Positions 19,227 to 28,180 of a DNA stretch of 64,000 nt are shown one piece after another; position 1 is the first letter of the stretch, and every line of letters begins with the position of its first letter. The translations under genes and the position numbers were made by a program. Source of the DNA: Lysobacter sp. (GTDB lineage: Bacteria; Pseudomonadota; Gammaproteobacteria; Xanthomonadales; Xanthomonadaceae); contig SSGH01000025.1 in NCBI GenBank assembly GCA_008015835.1, forward strand, positions 1 through 64,000. Reading direction: 5' to 3'. Below the pieces are notes generated by a model, which was not told the origin of the DNA, did not search any database, and was given only the letters and a program-made list of their open reading frames with translations.

Positions 19227-20744
19227 TCAATGCTGAATATGATGGTGCTGCTGGTTCGGGTTCTGCGGCTGTTGTTGCTGCGGCGCCTGGATTTGGCCCA
19301 GGGCCTGGGTGTTCTGCTGGACGCTGCGCGAGATGCCTTCCTGCGGCGGCAACCACACGAATTTGCCGAGCATGGGATCGCCCTGTTCGGCGAAAATTTT
19401 GCCTTGTCCCATGCCGGTGCCCCAAGCCACGTTGTCGATGCCGGTCAAGCCGTTTTGCTTGGCCACGACCATCAGCGCCGAGGCCATGCGGTCGCGTTCG
19501 TCCTGGTTCTTGAAGTACTGGCCATTGGGGTCGAGTTGCGCGATCTTGCCGACGACGTTCTGGAACAGCGGGTTGTCGGGATGGCCCTGTTGATTGACCA
19601 GCGGCGCGTTTTGCTGCGGCTGTTGCTGCGGGGGCTGCTGTTGCGGCGGGGCGAAATAATCCCGAACTTTCTGCTTGTAGAACTCGTTGATCTCGCCGAC
19701 GGCTTGGTGGACGGCGAGTCTTTCTTGCGGCTTGAGGTCGCCGTCGTCCTTGATGAAATTCTTGAATTCGCCTGGAATTTCCTTGACTTTCGAATCGCGG
19801 AAATGACCGTCGGGCATCAATTCCCATTCGTGCGAACTGTTCGCGCTGCGGCTGACCAAGCGCAGATTGCTCACGTCGTTGTAAGCGTCCAAGGCGTCGG
19901 CCTTGGTGAATCCGTTCGGGTACAGCTCGGTCATTTTCTTCAGCACTTGCTCCAGCGGAATCGCGTGGTCGATATCCATCGCGTCGCGGGTGCAGAGTTG
20001 GCCGGTGGCGGCGCAGCGGAACAGCGGCACTTGCTGCGTGCCGGTGCCGTCGGGGTTGGTCATATTGGCCGTGCCGACGAAATTCTTTTCCAGCTCCTTG
20101 TTGTACCAAACCTCCATCACGCGCTTGTCGAAGCGCAATTCGGACCGCGTACTTTCGTCGGTCCACATTTGACCGGTGGTGGTTTTCGTCCGGCGGGCGT
20201 TGTCTTTTTCGGGGTCGAATTCGCGATAGCTGATGGTGTGATCGAAGCCCATGTGCTCGTTCACCCACTTGCCCCACTGTTGCGATTGCGGGCCGTGGGT
20301 CTTCAGGATGTCGTCCGCGCTGTCGCGCGCGCGGTTGTAGACCGAGGGCAACAATCGCAGATTGTTGACGTCGTTGTAAGCCATCTGCCAGTCGGCCGTG
20401 CTGTTGGCGCCCAATTTCTGGCCGTGCTGTTTCCACTGCGTGGCGTGGTCGATGTCCAGCGCGTCGGCGGTGTGCCAGGTGCGGGTGTCCTTGCTGTAGA
20501 ACAGCATGGCTTTCTGGCCGTTGGTGTCGTTGACGGTGCCGAGGCCCATATTGCTCGCGGCCCAGTCGTTGCGCATGTACTGGATCGTCGAATCGTAGAA
20601 GGCCAGGCCTTCGCGGCCTTTGTGCTGGTTCCAGGTGTTGTTCTTCAGCCGGTCGCTGTGCTCGGTCGGCTTGAGATCTTCCCAATACGCCAACGCGACT
20701 TTGCTTTTGTTCTGCAGCTCGTGCTCTTGGGTATAACCGCCCAT
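19227..20744 (-). CDS. Putative type IV secretion effector with tandem HNH nuclease domains and XVIPCD-like C-terminus
   Basis: A 505-residue protein with a strong ribosome site (AAGGAGAG, 6 bases before ATG). Two related HNH-like modules are visible: TADALDIDHA (93-101) ... AYNDVNNLRLLPSVYN (122-137), and TRDAMDIDHA (252-261) ... AYNDVSNLRLVSRSAN (288-302). Both match the DH...N...N pattern of the DUF1524/GmrSD-type HNH nucleases and look like an internal duplication. A Gln/Pro linker (366-386) leads to a C-terminal block (388-485) with NPLFQNVVGKIAQLD, MASALMVVAKQNGLTGIDNV and GQGKIFAEQGDPMLGKFVWL. This is the layout of XVIPCD domains that dock effectors on VirD4 in the bacteria-killing T4SS of Xanthomonadales. 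A Gln/His tail ends it. Predicted to enter rival cells and cut DNA. No immunity gene was recognised next to it. Confidence 0.8.
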   Translation of the reverse strand: MGGYTQEHELQNKSKVALAYWEDLKPTEHSDRLKNNTWNQHKGREGLAFYDSTIQYMRNDWAASNMGLGTVNDTNGQKAMLFYSKDTRTWHTADALDIDHATQWKQHGQKLGANSTADWQMAYNDVNNLRLLPSVYNRARDSADDILKTHGPQSQQWGKWVNEHMGFDHTISYREFDPEKDNARRTKTTTGQMWTDESTRSELRFDKRVMEVWYNKELEKNFVGTANMTNPDGTGTQQVPLFRCAATGQLCTRDAMDIDHAIPLEQVLKKMTELYPNGFTKADALDAYNDVSNLRLVSRSANSSHEWELMPDGHFRDSKVKEIPGEFKNFIKDDGDLKPQERLAVHQAVGEINEFYKQKVRDYFAPPQQQPPQQQPQQNAPLVNQQGHPDNPLFQNVVGKIAQLDPNGQYFKNQDERDRMASALMVVAKQNGLTGIDNVAWGTGMGQGKIFAEQGDPMLGKFVWLPPQEGISRSVQQNTQALGQIQAPQQQQPQNPNQQHHHIQH

Positions 20745-20989
20745 GACTCTCTCTCCTTAAGAAATCCCGCGACGCCCGGCGGAAGCGCTCGGCGCGGCCG
20801 CGGGCGTACGGATGGTGGGTACCTGGAATGCGTGATCAAACGCGAAAAGACCCGATCGGAGGACACCGCGCTCCGCACGTCGGCGTATGGCGCGGGCCGC
20901 ACCCCGGGCCGGGATTCGGGGTGCCGGTCATCGAAACGAGAACGGCGGGCCGCGGCCCGCCGTTCCTCTCGTCGCGCCGTCGCTCGGGC

Positions 20990-23200
20990 TCAGCGTTTGA
21001 GTTTTTCCCAGAGAAACGCATAGCCCAGCGCGCGGATATGCGCGTCTTGCGCGTTGTCCACGGCGCTCTCGTGACCGCCTTCGATGCTTTCGTAGTAGCG
21101 CACATCGGCGCCCATCGCCTGCATCTTCGCCATCATTTTGCGGGCGTGGCCCGGGTGTACGCGGTCGTCTTTGGTGCGCGTGGTGAAGAACACCGGCGGA
21201 TATTTCGCCTCGGGTTTCAGCAAGTGATACGGCGAGAAGGTCTTGATGAACGCCCATTCGGCGGGCTTGTCCGGGTCGCCGTATTCGGCCATCCACGACG
21301 CGCCGGCCAGCAGCTTGGTGTAGCGCTTCATATCCAACAGCGGCACTTGGCAGACGACCGCGCCGAACAACTGCGGATACTGCACGATCATATTGCCCAT
21401 CAGCAGGCCGCCGTTGCTGCCGCCCTGCGCGCCCAGGTGCGGCGGCGACGTGATCTTCTTCGCGATCAAATCCTGCGCCACCGCGGCGAAATCTTCGTAG
21501 GCCTTATGGCGATTGGCTTTCAACGCGGCCTGATGCCAACGCGGGCCGTATTCGCCGCCGCCGCGGATGTTCGCCAATACGTACACGCCGCCCTGCTGCA
21601 GCCAGCCGCGGCCGACGGTGGCGCTGTAGGTGGCGGTGTAGGACACCTCGAAGCCGCCGTAGCCCCACAGCAGCGTGGGATTGGCGCCGTCCAGCGGCAT
21701 GTCTTTGCGATGCACGATGAAGTACGGCACGCGCGTGCCGTCCTTGGAGACGGCGAATTCCTGCTCGGCCACCAGACCCGCGGTCTCGAAGAACGGCGGC
21801 ATGGTCTTGAGCGGCTCGGCCTTCTTGCCGATTTCCACCAGCGACAGCGTGCTGGGCGTGAGGAAATCCGAAGCGGTCATCCACAGCGCGTCGCTGGTGT
21901 CGTTATCGACCGCCGCCACCGACACGGTGCCCAGCGCGGGCGCGCCGGGCAAGCTGCTTTGATGCCAACCGTAGGTGCCTTCCATCGGCGTGATGATGCG
22001 CACTTTGCTCTTCACGTCGTCCAGCAAGTTGAGCACCAGATGGCGCTTAGTCCAGGTGTAACCGGCCAGCGACACGGTGTCGGTCGGCACGAACATCGCG
22101 TCGAAGCCGCGATCGCCGGCGAGGAATTTCTCGAAGTCGATCACCAGCAGCGAACCGGCGACGTAGGTGTTGCCCTTCACCGTCCAAGGCTCGCGCAATT
22201 CGACCGTCAGCCACTGGTTGTGCACCGACTTATTGGCCGAATTCGGCACGTCGATCTTGAGCAGTTTGCCGTCTTTGCGCAGGTACAGTTCGTCGTTGAA
22301 GAAGGCGATGGTGCGGCTGACGAAATCGCGTTCGAAGCCGGGCGTGAGGTCGCGGAACGCCGCGATGTACATATCGCCCGGTTTGCCTTCGTAGACCGTC
22401 TTCGCGTCCGACAGCGGCGTGCCGCGCTTCCATTCCTTGACGATGCGCGGATACCCCGCTGCGGTGAGCGAGCCCGGCCCGAAATCGGTGAACACGTACA
22501 CCGTGTCCTGATCGATCCATTGCAGGCCGCCCTTGGCCACCGGCCGATAGAACCCGTCGTCGACGAAGCTCTGCGTTTCCAGGTCGAATTCGCGGGTCAC
22601 GTCGGCGTCGGAACCGCCGGGCGAGAGCGAAATCAGACAGCGGCGATAGTCCGGCTTCAAGCAATCCGCGCCGTGCCAGACCCACTGCTTGCCTTCGGGA
22701 ATCTCTTCCGCGGCGTTCAGCGCGTCGATATCGAGCACGATTTCCCACTGCGGCTCGGCCTTGCGATATTCCTCCAGCGTGGTGCGCCGCCACACGCCGC
22801 GCGGATGCTTCTTGTCGCGCCAGAAGTTGTAGTAGAGATTGCCGATCTTCTGCACCGCCGGGATGCGCGCGTCGGAATCGAGAATCGCGCGCAGATCCGA
22901 TTCGAGCTTGGCGAACCCGGGCGCGGCGGAGATTTCGGCCTCGGCTTTGGCGTTCTGTTCGCGCACCCAAGCCAGGGCTTTGTCGTCGGTGACGCCTTCC
23001 AACCACAGGTACGGGTCGTCGGCGGGTTTCGCGGCGGCGGCGGCGGGGGCGGGCGTGGCGGCGGTGAGGGTGTCGGTCATGGCGGAGGCGGCGAAAGTCG
23101 AACCGGAAGTCGCATCCGCGGCGCGGGCGACATCGCACAACAACGAAGACGCGCCGAGGACGAGGCCGACGGCGAGGTGGACGTGCGTCAACTGGGGCAT
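20990..23200 (-). CDS. Prolyl oligopeptidase family serine peptidase, exported
   Basis: A 736-residue S9A peptidase that cuts short peptides after proline. It has an N-terminal signal sequence (HLAVGLVLGASSLLCDVARA) and an Ala/Pro spacer, then DDPYLWLEGVTDDKALAWV typical of the family start, a seven-bladed propeller region, and the catalytic part with GGSNGGLLMGNM (nucleophile Ser near 590), DDRVHPGHARKM (Asp) and EGGHESA (His). Expected in the periplasm or outside. It stands alone; 245 bases separate it from the effector gene downstream and hold no gene. Confidence 0.92.
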   Translation of the reverse strand: MPQLTHVHLAVGLVLGASSLLCDVARAADATSGSTFAASAMTDTLTAATPAPAAAAAKPADDPYLWLEGVTDDKALAWVREQNAKAEAEISAAPGFAKLESDLRAILDSDARIPAVQKIGNLYYNFWRDKKHPRGVWRRTTLEEYRKAEPQWEIVLDIDALNAAEEIPEGKQWVWHGADCLKPDYRRCLISLSPGGSDADVTREFDLETQSFVDDGFYRPVAKGGLQWIDQDTVYVFTDFGPGSLTAAGYPRIVKEWKRGTPLSDAKTVYEGKPGDMYIAAFRDLTPGFERDFVSRTIAFFNDELYLRKDGKLLKIDVPNSANKSVHNQWLTVELREPWTVKGNTYVAGSLLVIDFEKFLAGDRGFDAMFVPTDTVSLAGYTWTKRHLVLNLLDDVKSKVRIITPMEGTYGWHQSSLPGAPALGTVSVAAVDNDTSDALWMTASDFLTPSTLSLVEIGKKAEPLKTMPPFFETAGLVAEQEFAVSKDGTRVPYFIVHRKDMPLDGANPTLLWGYGGFEVSYTATYSATVGRGWLQQGGVYVLANIRGGGEYGPRWHQAALKANRHKAYEDFAAVAQDLIAKKITSPPHLGAQGGSNGGLLMGNMIVQYPQLFGAVVCQVPLLDMKRYTKLLAGASWMAEYGDPDKPAEWAFIKTFSPYHLLKPEAKYPPVFFTTRTKDDRVHPGHARKMMAKMQAMGADVRYYESIEGGHESAVDNAQDAHIRALGYAFLWEKLKR

Positions 23201-23453
23201 GGCGATACGAACGGAACGAAGGGGATCGTCACGCTAGCACAGCCGGGCCTTCGCGCGGACCCGAAACGCGGCTCGCCGCGACGACGCCCGCCGCGGCGAG
23301 CGCCGAACGGCGGGACGGGCGGGCGGTTGGGCGGCGGAGTGCGCGGAACGAGGCCGCATCGGGCCATGTTTCGGCGAAGTGCGACCGTCTGCGATCGGAT
23401 GCGACCGCAGCGCCTAACCTGAGCGCCGCGCGCGATGCACGGAGGCGGCCGAC

Positions 23454-23777
23454 TCAGGCCGCGCGACGCAGGGCCTGCGCGCCGCCGCGACGCGAGGCGG
23501 CGGCCCGAGCCGAGGCGATGGCATGTACGCTGGCGAGCGGCCGTTCGCTCTCGCGTTCGGACCGAACCCGACCGCGCCCCGCCCGAACCCGCATCGCCCG
23601 CGCCGTCGCCCAAGCGCTCAACGGCAACGCCAACAGCCAGAACGGCAACCAACCGAACGCCGCGCTCGCCTCGCGCGCGGTGGGGAAGGACGACAACGCG
23701 ACGACCGCTAAGGCGGCGAGCGCGAGCAGCGCTTGTTCGAGGGTTGTTGGCGCGGAGGCGAGCGAGGGCGTGGACAT
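23454..23777 (-). CDS. Small hypothetical membrane protein
   Basis: A 107-residue frame from ATG 23777 with GGAG ten bases upstream. Two hydrophobic segments (ALLALAALAVVALSSF and FGWLPFWLLALPLSAWATA) are followed by an Arg/Ser-rich cytoplasmic tail. No family recognised. The 250 bases between it and the prolyl oligopeptidase start hold nothing clear. High GC makes chance open frames common, so reality is moderately supported. Confidence 0.5.
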   Translation of the reverse strand: MSTPSLASAPTTLEQALLALAALAVVALSSFPTAREASAAFGWLPFWLLALPLSAWATARAMRVRAGRGRVRSERESERPLASVHAIASARAAASRRGGAQALRRAA

Positions 23778-23912
23778 GGCGGGGCTCCGGGGTGGATGCG
23801 AGCAGTCTCCCCGGCGCAGGTCTCAAAACCTGCGACCTACTCGGCGGTCGCCCGCGGATGGACAGCGCAACGCGCCCGAATCGCGTTAACAGGCCCTAGA
23901 CTGCACGCCGAG

Positions 23913-24629
23913 ATGCCGCATTCCTTGACGACGACAGCCGACGACGACCGCAGCCCTATGTTTTTTCGACGTTCGACCTACACGCCTACGCTGCGAGACA
24001 TCCGGTTTCATCGGGACGATTGGCGTCTCGAAGAGCGCACCGCCGACAGTGCGCTGTGGATGACGCCGGACGGCGACGCGTCGAAACTCCAGCTCACCTT
24101 CCGCGTCGGCGTTTGGCCCTTCGATCTTCGCGATGAAGCCGCCGCGCATGCGTTTTACGCGCGCGAATGCGAAGCTTTATCGGGCGCGATGATCGAACTT
24201 TCCGTTCGCCGAATTCGCGGTTTCGAATCGCTAGTGGGCGTCTTCAAATATCGCTCGCCCGCGCCGGGCCATCTCGGCATGTACTACGTCGGTATCGTTT
24301 GGCTGCCGTTCGAAACGTGCACGTTTCAGATCAACTTCGAATCGCTGGAACGCGGCACCACCGGAGCGCGCGAGGCCGCTGTCGCCTTGATCGAACGCGT
24401 GCCGCCACCGCAAGAAGAGCCGGAACTGCTGACGTCGATGGAAGCGTTCTTCGAGCGGGCTCGCAACGCTAAGGTGCAAGCGCTGCCGTCCGATGCCCGA
24501 ACCTACGACGACGCTTTTCCCGAACACCCGTTGAGCAAAGTCAGACGGATGTTGACGCAATTCGAAACCGAAGCGGTTTTCGATCGACGCATGTCGACGC
24601 TGAAGCCGTACAGAGTCGGCGGGCGATGA
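23913..24629 (+). CDS. Hypothetical cytoplasmic protein
   Basis: A 238-residue protein without signal peptide. The segment RDIRFHRDDWRLEERTADSALWMT and a Trp/Phe-rich beta pattern (GMYYVGIVWLPFETCTFQINFE) suggest a compact beta-rich domain. Start is uncertain: ATG 23913 or ATG 23958 (MFFRRSTYTPTLRD); neither has a clear ribosome site. Its stop overlaps the next start by 4 bases, so the two genes form an operon. No family recognised. Confidence 0.65.
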   Translation: MPHSLTTTADDDRSPMFFRRSTYTPTLRDIRFHRDDWRLEERTADSALWMTPDGDASKLQLTFRVGVWPFDLRDEAAAHAFYARECEALSGAMIELSVRRIRGFESLVGVFKYRSPAPGHLGMYYVGIVWLPFETCTFQINFESLERGTTGAREAAVALIERVPPPQEEPELLTSMEAFFERARNAKVQALPSDARTYDDAFPEHPLSKVRRMLTQFETEAVFDRRMSTLKPYRVGGR

Positions 24630-25072
24630 GCGCGCGGCCATCGCACCGAAGAGCGCGCCTTCGCTTCGCCATCGGCGGCGTCGCCGCGATCGCGGCGGCC
24701 TTCGCCGCGTCGACAGCGCGCGATCTGTGGTGGCGTGGCCACCCGGACCGCGCATTCGCGCATTACACCGGAACGCCTCTGCCCCCCGATATCGTCGCAC
24801 TCCGATACGACTCGGTATCGGTCGATAATTTCTTCGATGTCGGTCACTACTGGCGGTTACGCGGCGCGCCCGAGCGAATCGACGCCTTTGCGCGCGCGAA
24901 CGGCTTTACCGAATCGACGGAGGACGCGCGCTGGGCCATTGCGGATGCACCCGACGATCTCGATCCGGCGCGGCCGGCGGCGCGAATCCGGATCGGTTAC
25001 GAACGCGAACAAGCCCGCGACGACTGGATCGTCGTTTACGACGACGGCCTCGCGATCTACCGCGAGAATTGA
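24626..25072 (+). CDS. Hypothetical exported or membrane-anchored protein
   Basis: A 148-residue protein beginning with an Arg-rich N-terminus and a hydrophobic stretch (RFAIGGVAAIAAAFAAS), so it is probably anchored or secreted. The rest has PLPPDIVALRYDSVSVDNFFDVGHYWRL and ends DDWIVVYDDGLAIYREN. ATG overlaps the stop of the preceding gene (ATGA). Function unknown. Confidence 0.65.
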   Translation: MSARPSHRRARLRFAIGGVAAIAAAFAASTARDLWWRGHPDRAFAHYTGTPLPPDIVALRYDSVSVDNFFDVGHYWRLRGAPERIDAFARANGFTESTEDARWAIADAPDDLDPARPAARIRIGYEREQARDDWIVVYDDGLAIYREN

Positions 25073-25230
25073 TCAATGCCGTGACCACGGCGCGTCCGTG
25101 AAACGCAGACCTTGCCTGCGCCTGGAATTCGCGACATTGTTTTTCGAGCGACGAACGTACCTTGGAATCGTGACGGGGCGACGATGTCGCACCGATGCGC
25201 GATGGCGGACGCCGCTGCGCGGGGCCCGCC

Positions 25231-26199
25231 CTACTTGTCGTAGTTGCTCACCGCCAACTGCAGCATCGCTTTCATCTGTTCGCGCAGCGACGCCGGTTCG
25301 ACGATTTCGGCGTCGGGGCCGTAGTGCAGGATGTCCATCAGCAGTTCGCGCGGGGCGCTGTAAGGCACCTTGCGTTCGAAGCGACCGTCGGGCAAATGGC
25401 GATCCTGCTGCGCGGAATGCCAATGTTCGTCGGCCACCCAGCGCGCGATTTTCTGGTTGAAAATAATCGTCGCCCAGCCTTTCGGCGCGCCGGAGAAAAT
25501 GCCGTAGCTGCCGGCCAGATGCTCGTTGAGTTCGGTCTCGGGCACGTCGCGGGCGGCGGCGTCCTGCATGCGCGGGGCGGCGATGCGATCGACAGAGAAG
25601 CTGCGCAGCGCGTCGCGGTCGTGATCGAACACGTCGAGATACCAATTGCCGCGGTAATGCGTGATGCGCTGCGGCGACACGACGCGCCGGGTTTTTTCGT
25701 CGGTGGAACGGGCGCGGTATTCGAAGCTGAGCTGTTTGCGCTCCAGCACCGCCGAACACACGATGCGGAACACGGTCTCGTCCATCGTGCGGGTGCGATA
25801 CGGCACCACGCGCACGCGCTCGACCGGCCAGCGTTTGCCCGGCGCGTGTTCTTCCAGCAGCTTTTCGATGCGCTGCTGCAGCGGCGCCAGCGCCGAGGAC
25901 AGCACGCCGCCGCCGGTGCGGCTGAGCAATTGCTGCGCGGCCAGCAGCGCGTGCAGTTCTTCGGAATTGAGCCACAAGCCGGGCAGTTCGAAGCGCTCGC
26001 CCTCTTTCGGGTCGTAGCGGAAGCCGGCTTCGCCGTCGCCCATGATCGGCGCCATCAGCGCGTCGCGCAGGAAGGCGAGGTCGCGATAGGCCGTGGCGCG
26101 CGAACACTCCAGTTCGTCCTGCAGGCGTTTCACCGTCACCGGGTAACGCGCGCTTTTGAGAATGCGGTGCAGCGAGAGAATGCGTTCGTAGCGGTCCAT
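25231..26199 (-). CDS. WYL-domain transcriptional regulator (HTH-WYL)
   Basis: A 322-residue regulator starting MDRYERILSLHRILKSARYP. A winged helix-turn-helix of the DeoR/HTH_11 type occupies roughly residues 5-60 (LECSRATAYRDLAFLRDAL). The WYL ligand-binding domain follows, with GNWYLDVFDHDRDALRSFSVDRI near 190. WYL proteins regulate DNA-damage and defence genes, sensing nucleotides or nucleic acid; the target here is unknown. A frame extension to 26385 is not family-like. Divergent from the DUF3047 gene. Confidence 0.87.
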   Translation of the reverse strand: MDRYERILSLHRILKSARYPVTVKRLQDELECSRATAYRDLAFLRDALMAPIMGDGEAGFRYDPKEGERFELPGLWLNSEELHALLAAQQLLSRTGGGVLSSALAPLQQRIEKLLEEHAPGKRWPVERVRVVPYRTRTMDETVFRIVCSAVLERKQLSFEYRARSTDEKTRRVVSPQRITHYRGNWYLDVFDHDRDALRSFSVDRIAAPRMQDAAARDVPETELNEHLAGSYGIFSGAPKGWATIIFNQKIARWVADEHWHSAQQDRHLPDGRFERKVPYSAPRELLMDILHYGPDAEIVEPASLREQMKAMLQLAVSNYDK

Positions 26200-26583
26200 A
26201 TGCTCGATTCTGACGGTGGCGGAAGAGGGCGCGGCGGGGAGGCGGCGAAGCGGGCTCGGGCGGGCGGGATAAGGGCAGCGGTTCGACGGCGGCCGAGGCG
26301 GCGTTTCGAGCGCCTCTCGCCCCTCGTCGACACCGCGTTGCCGTCTCACCGACCGAGGCGACATCGTACCCTGCCGTCGCCTCACAGGATGAGACTGAGG
26401 GCGAATCTTGCTCCGGCGACTCCGCTACGCCGCCGGAAAGAGCCCAGCGAAATCAATCGGTTAACAACGTCCGCCCGGTGGATTCGGGCCGCCGCCACGG
26501 CGGATGCGCGATTTCGCTAAAACGCGCTAGACAAGCCACCGCCAACCGTGTTCGCCTATCGCGGCTCACGACAGGACTTCCCG
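26200..26583. other. Divergent intergenic region
   Basis: About 380 bases between the WYL regulator and the DUF3047 gene. It presumably holds both promoters. I could not mark a convincing core promoter or operator. Confidence 0.4.
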
Positions 26584-27408
26584 ATGCCCCCCACCGCTCG
26601 TCCCCGCATGCGCTCTCTCGGCCGGTTCGCGGCCGCCGCGCTGTTCTGCGCCGGCCTCGCCGCGCTCGGCCCCGCCGCCCAGGCCGCGAAGCCGCGGTCC
26701 GACGCCCGCGCCGCGTCCCGTGCGCCCGCGCCGCTGCCGGTGGCGCGCCCGACGCCCTTCTCGAACGGCCCGCTGGGCGCCACCGCGCCGGCCGGCTGGT
26801 CGGTGCAAGCGCCGCCGAAGGCCGAGCGCAAGACCCAGTACGACCTGATGGCGAACGAAGGCACCATCGTGCTGCGCGCGCGCGCCGACGGCACCGCGGC
26901 GACGCTGCGCCACAGCGTGTTCGTCGATCCCGCGCGCACGCCGATCATGCGCTGGCGTTGGCGCACCCAGCGCATGCTGCAGAGCGCGGACATCGGCCGC
27001 AAAGAGGTCGACGACGCGGTCGCGCGGGTGTGCGTGATGTTCGATCGCGACCCCGAAAAGTTGACGCTGAAGGAGCGCACGCGGCTGAAGGTCGACCGCG
27101 CCCGTTACGGCAAGGACATGCCGGCCGCGACCCTCTGCTACGTCTGGGACAACACCCGTCCGGTGGGCACGATGCTCGACAGCACCCGCACGCCGTTCGT
27201 GGTGTCGATCGTGGCCAGCAGCGGCCAAGCGGACGTGGGCAAGTGGGTGCAGCATCGCCGCGACATCGTCGAAGACTATCGGCAAGCGTTCCGCACCGAT
27301 GCGCCGCAGGTCTCCGCGGTCTCGGTGGAAGTGGACACCGACGACACCGGCGAAACCGCCAGTAGCTTGTTCGGCGATCTCTTCTTCGTCGGGCGAAGCG
27401 CGCCCTGA
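26584..27408 (+). CDS. DUF3047 domain exported protein
   Basis: A 274-residue protein with signal peptide (RFAAAALFCAGLAALGPAAQA). The core MRWRWRTQRMLQSADIGRK then EVDDAVARVCVMFDRD and YVWDNTRP matches DUF3047, a family of periplasmic proteins of unknown function often seen near cytochromes and oxidoreductases. ATG 26584 gives the best signal peptide. It is followed after 117 bases by another exported protein and then the SoeABC-like operon, but no link is proved. Confidence 0.8.
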   Translation: MPPTARPRMRSLGRFAAAALFCAGLAALGPAAQAAKPRSDARAASRAPAPLPVARPTPFSNGPLGATAPAGWSVQAPPKAERKTQYDLMANEGTIVLRARADGTAATLRHSVFVDPARTPIMRWRWRTQRMLQSADIGRKEVDDAVARVCVMFDRDPEKLTLKERTRLKVDRARYGKDMPAATLCYVWDNTRPVGTMLDSTRTPFVVSIVASSGQADVGKWVQHRRDIVEDYRQAFRTDAPQVSAVSVEVDTDDTGETASSLFGDLFFVGRSAP

Positions 27409-27525
27409 CCGCGCGCGCCCTGTCCGCGTCCCGCGCGCGCCAGGATGGCCGGCTTCGCGTCGTTTTTTCGCTTTGTGGGAAGGGCGCCCGCGCCCGCGTC
27501 TCGTCACCCCGTTTCGGAGCCCCGT

Positions 27526-28113
27526 ATGATCTTCGCCCGTTCTCGCGCCGCCCTGCCTCGCCTGGTCTTCGCCGCCGCCCTGCTCGTCTCCGGCACCGCG
27601 CTCGCCGGGCCGAAAGAAGACATGCTGGCGTTGAGCAAGAAATTCCTGGCGCTGCGCAGCTATCACGTGACGATGATCAGCAGCGACAAGCGCGTGCCGA
27701 AAACCGAGATGGATTTCGTGGCGCCCGACCGCTACCGCATGGACAGCCCGCCGATGGGCGCGCAATACATGATCGGCGACACGATGTACATGACCGTCGA
27801 CGGACGCACGATGCGCATTCCGATGCCCAAAGGCATGGTGTCGCAATGGCGCGAGCCGACCCGCGTGTTCCGCGAAGTGAACGCTCTGCAGATCGAAGCG
27901 CTGGGCACGGAAGCGGTGAACGGCAAACCGGCGAAGAAATACCGCTTCGCGCAATCCGGCGCGCAAGCCACCAGCACGCTGATGTGGGTGGGCGCCGACG
28001 GTTATCCGATCAAGATGGAAACCAGCGGCGGCGCCGGCAAGCGCGCCTACACGATGACGATGTTCTATTCGCGCTTCAACGACCCGTCGATCAAGATCGA
28101 TATTCCGAAATAA
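27526..28113 (+). CDS. LolA-like/DUF periplasmic protein
   Basis: A 195-residue protein with a clear signal peptide (LPRLVFAAALLVSGTALA). The body (YHVTMISSDKRVPKTEMDFV, APDRYRMDSPP, YPIKMETS) resembles the beta-sheet of outer-membrane lipoprotein carrier/sorting-type proteins: a half-barrel binding something hydrophobic. ATG 27526 is chosen because it starts the signal peptide. It ends 67 bases before the molybdoenzyme gene and may be co-transcribed with it. Confidence 0.7.
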   Translation: MIFARSRAALPRLVFAAALLVSGTALAGPKEDMLALSKKFLALRSYHVTMISSDKRVPKTEMDFVAPDRYRMDSPPMGAQYMIGDTMYMTVDGRTMRIPMPKGMVSQWREPTRVFREVNALQIEALGTEAVNGKPAKKYRFAQSGAQATSTLMWVGADGYPIKMETSGGAGKRAYTMTMFYSRFNDPSIKIDIPK

Positions 28114-28180
28114 GCCGCGCCCGCGCGCCGTCGACGCGCGTTTCGCGCACTGCGCGCGTTCGGACAGGCACAATGGCGGC

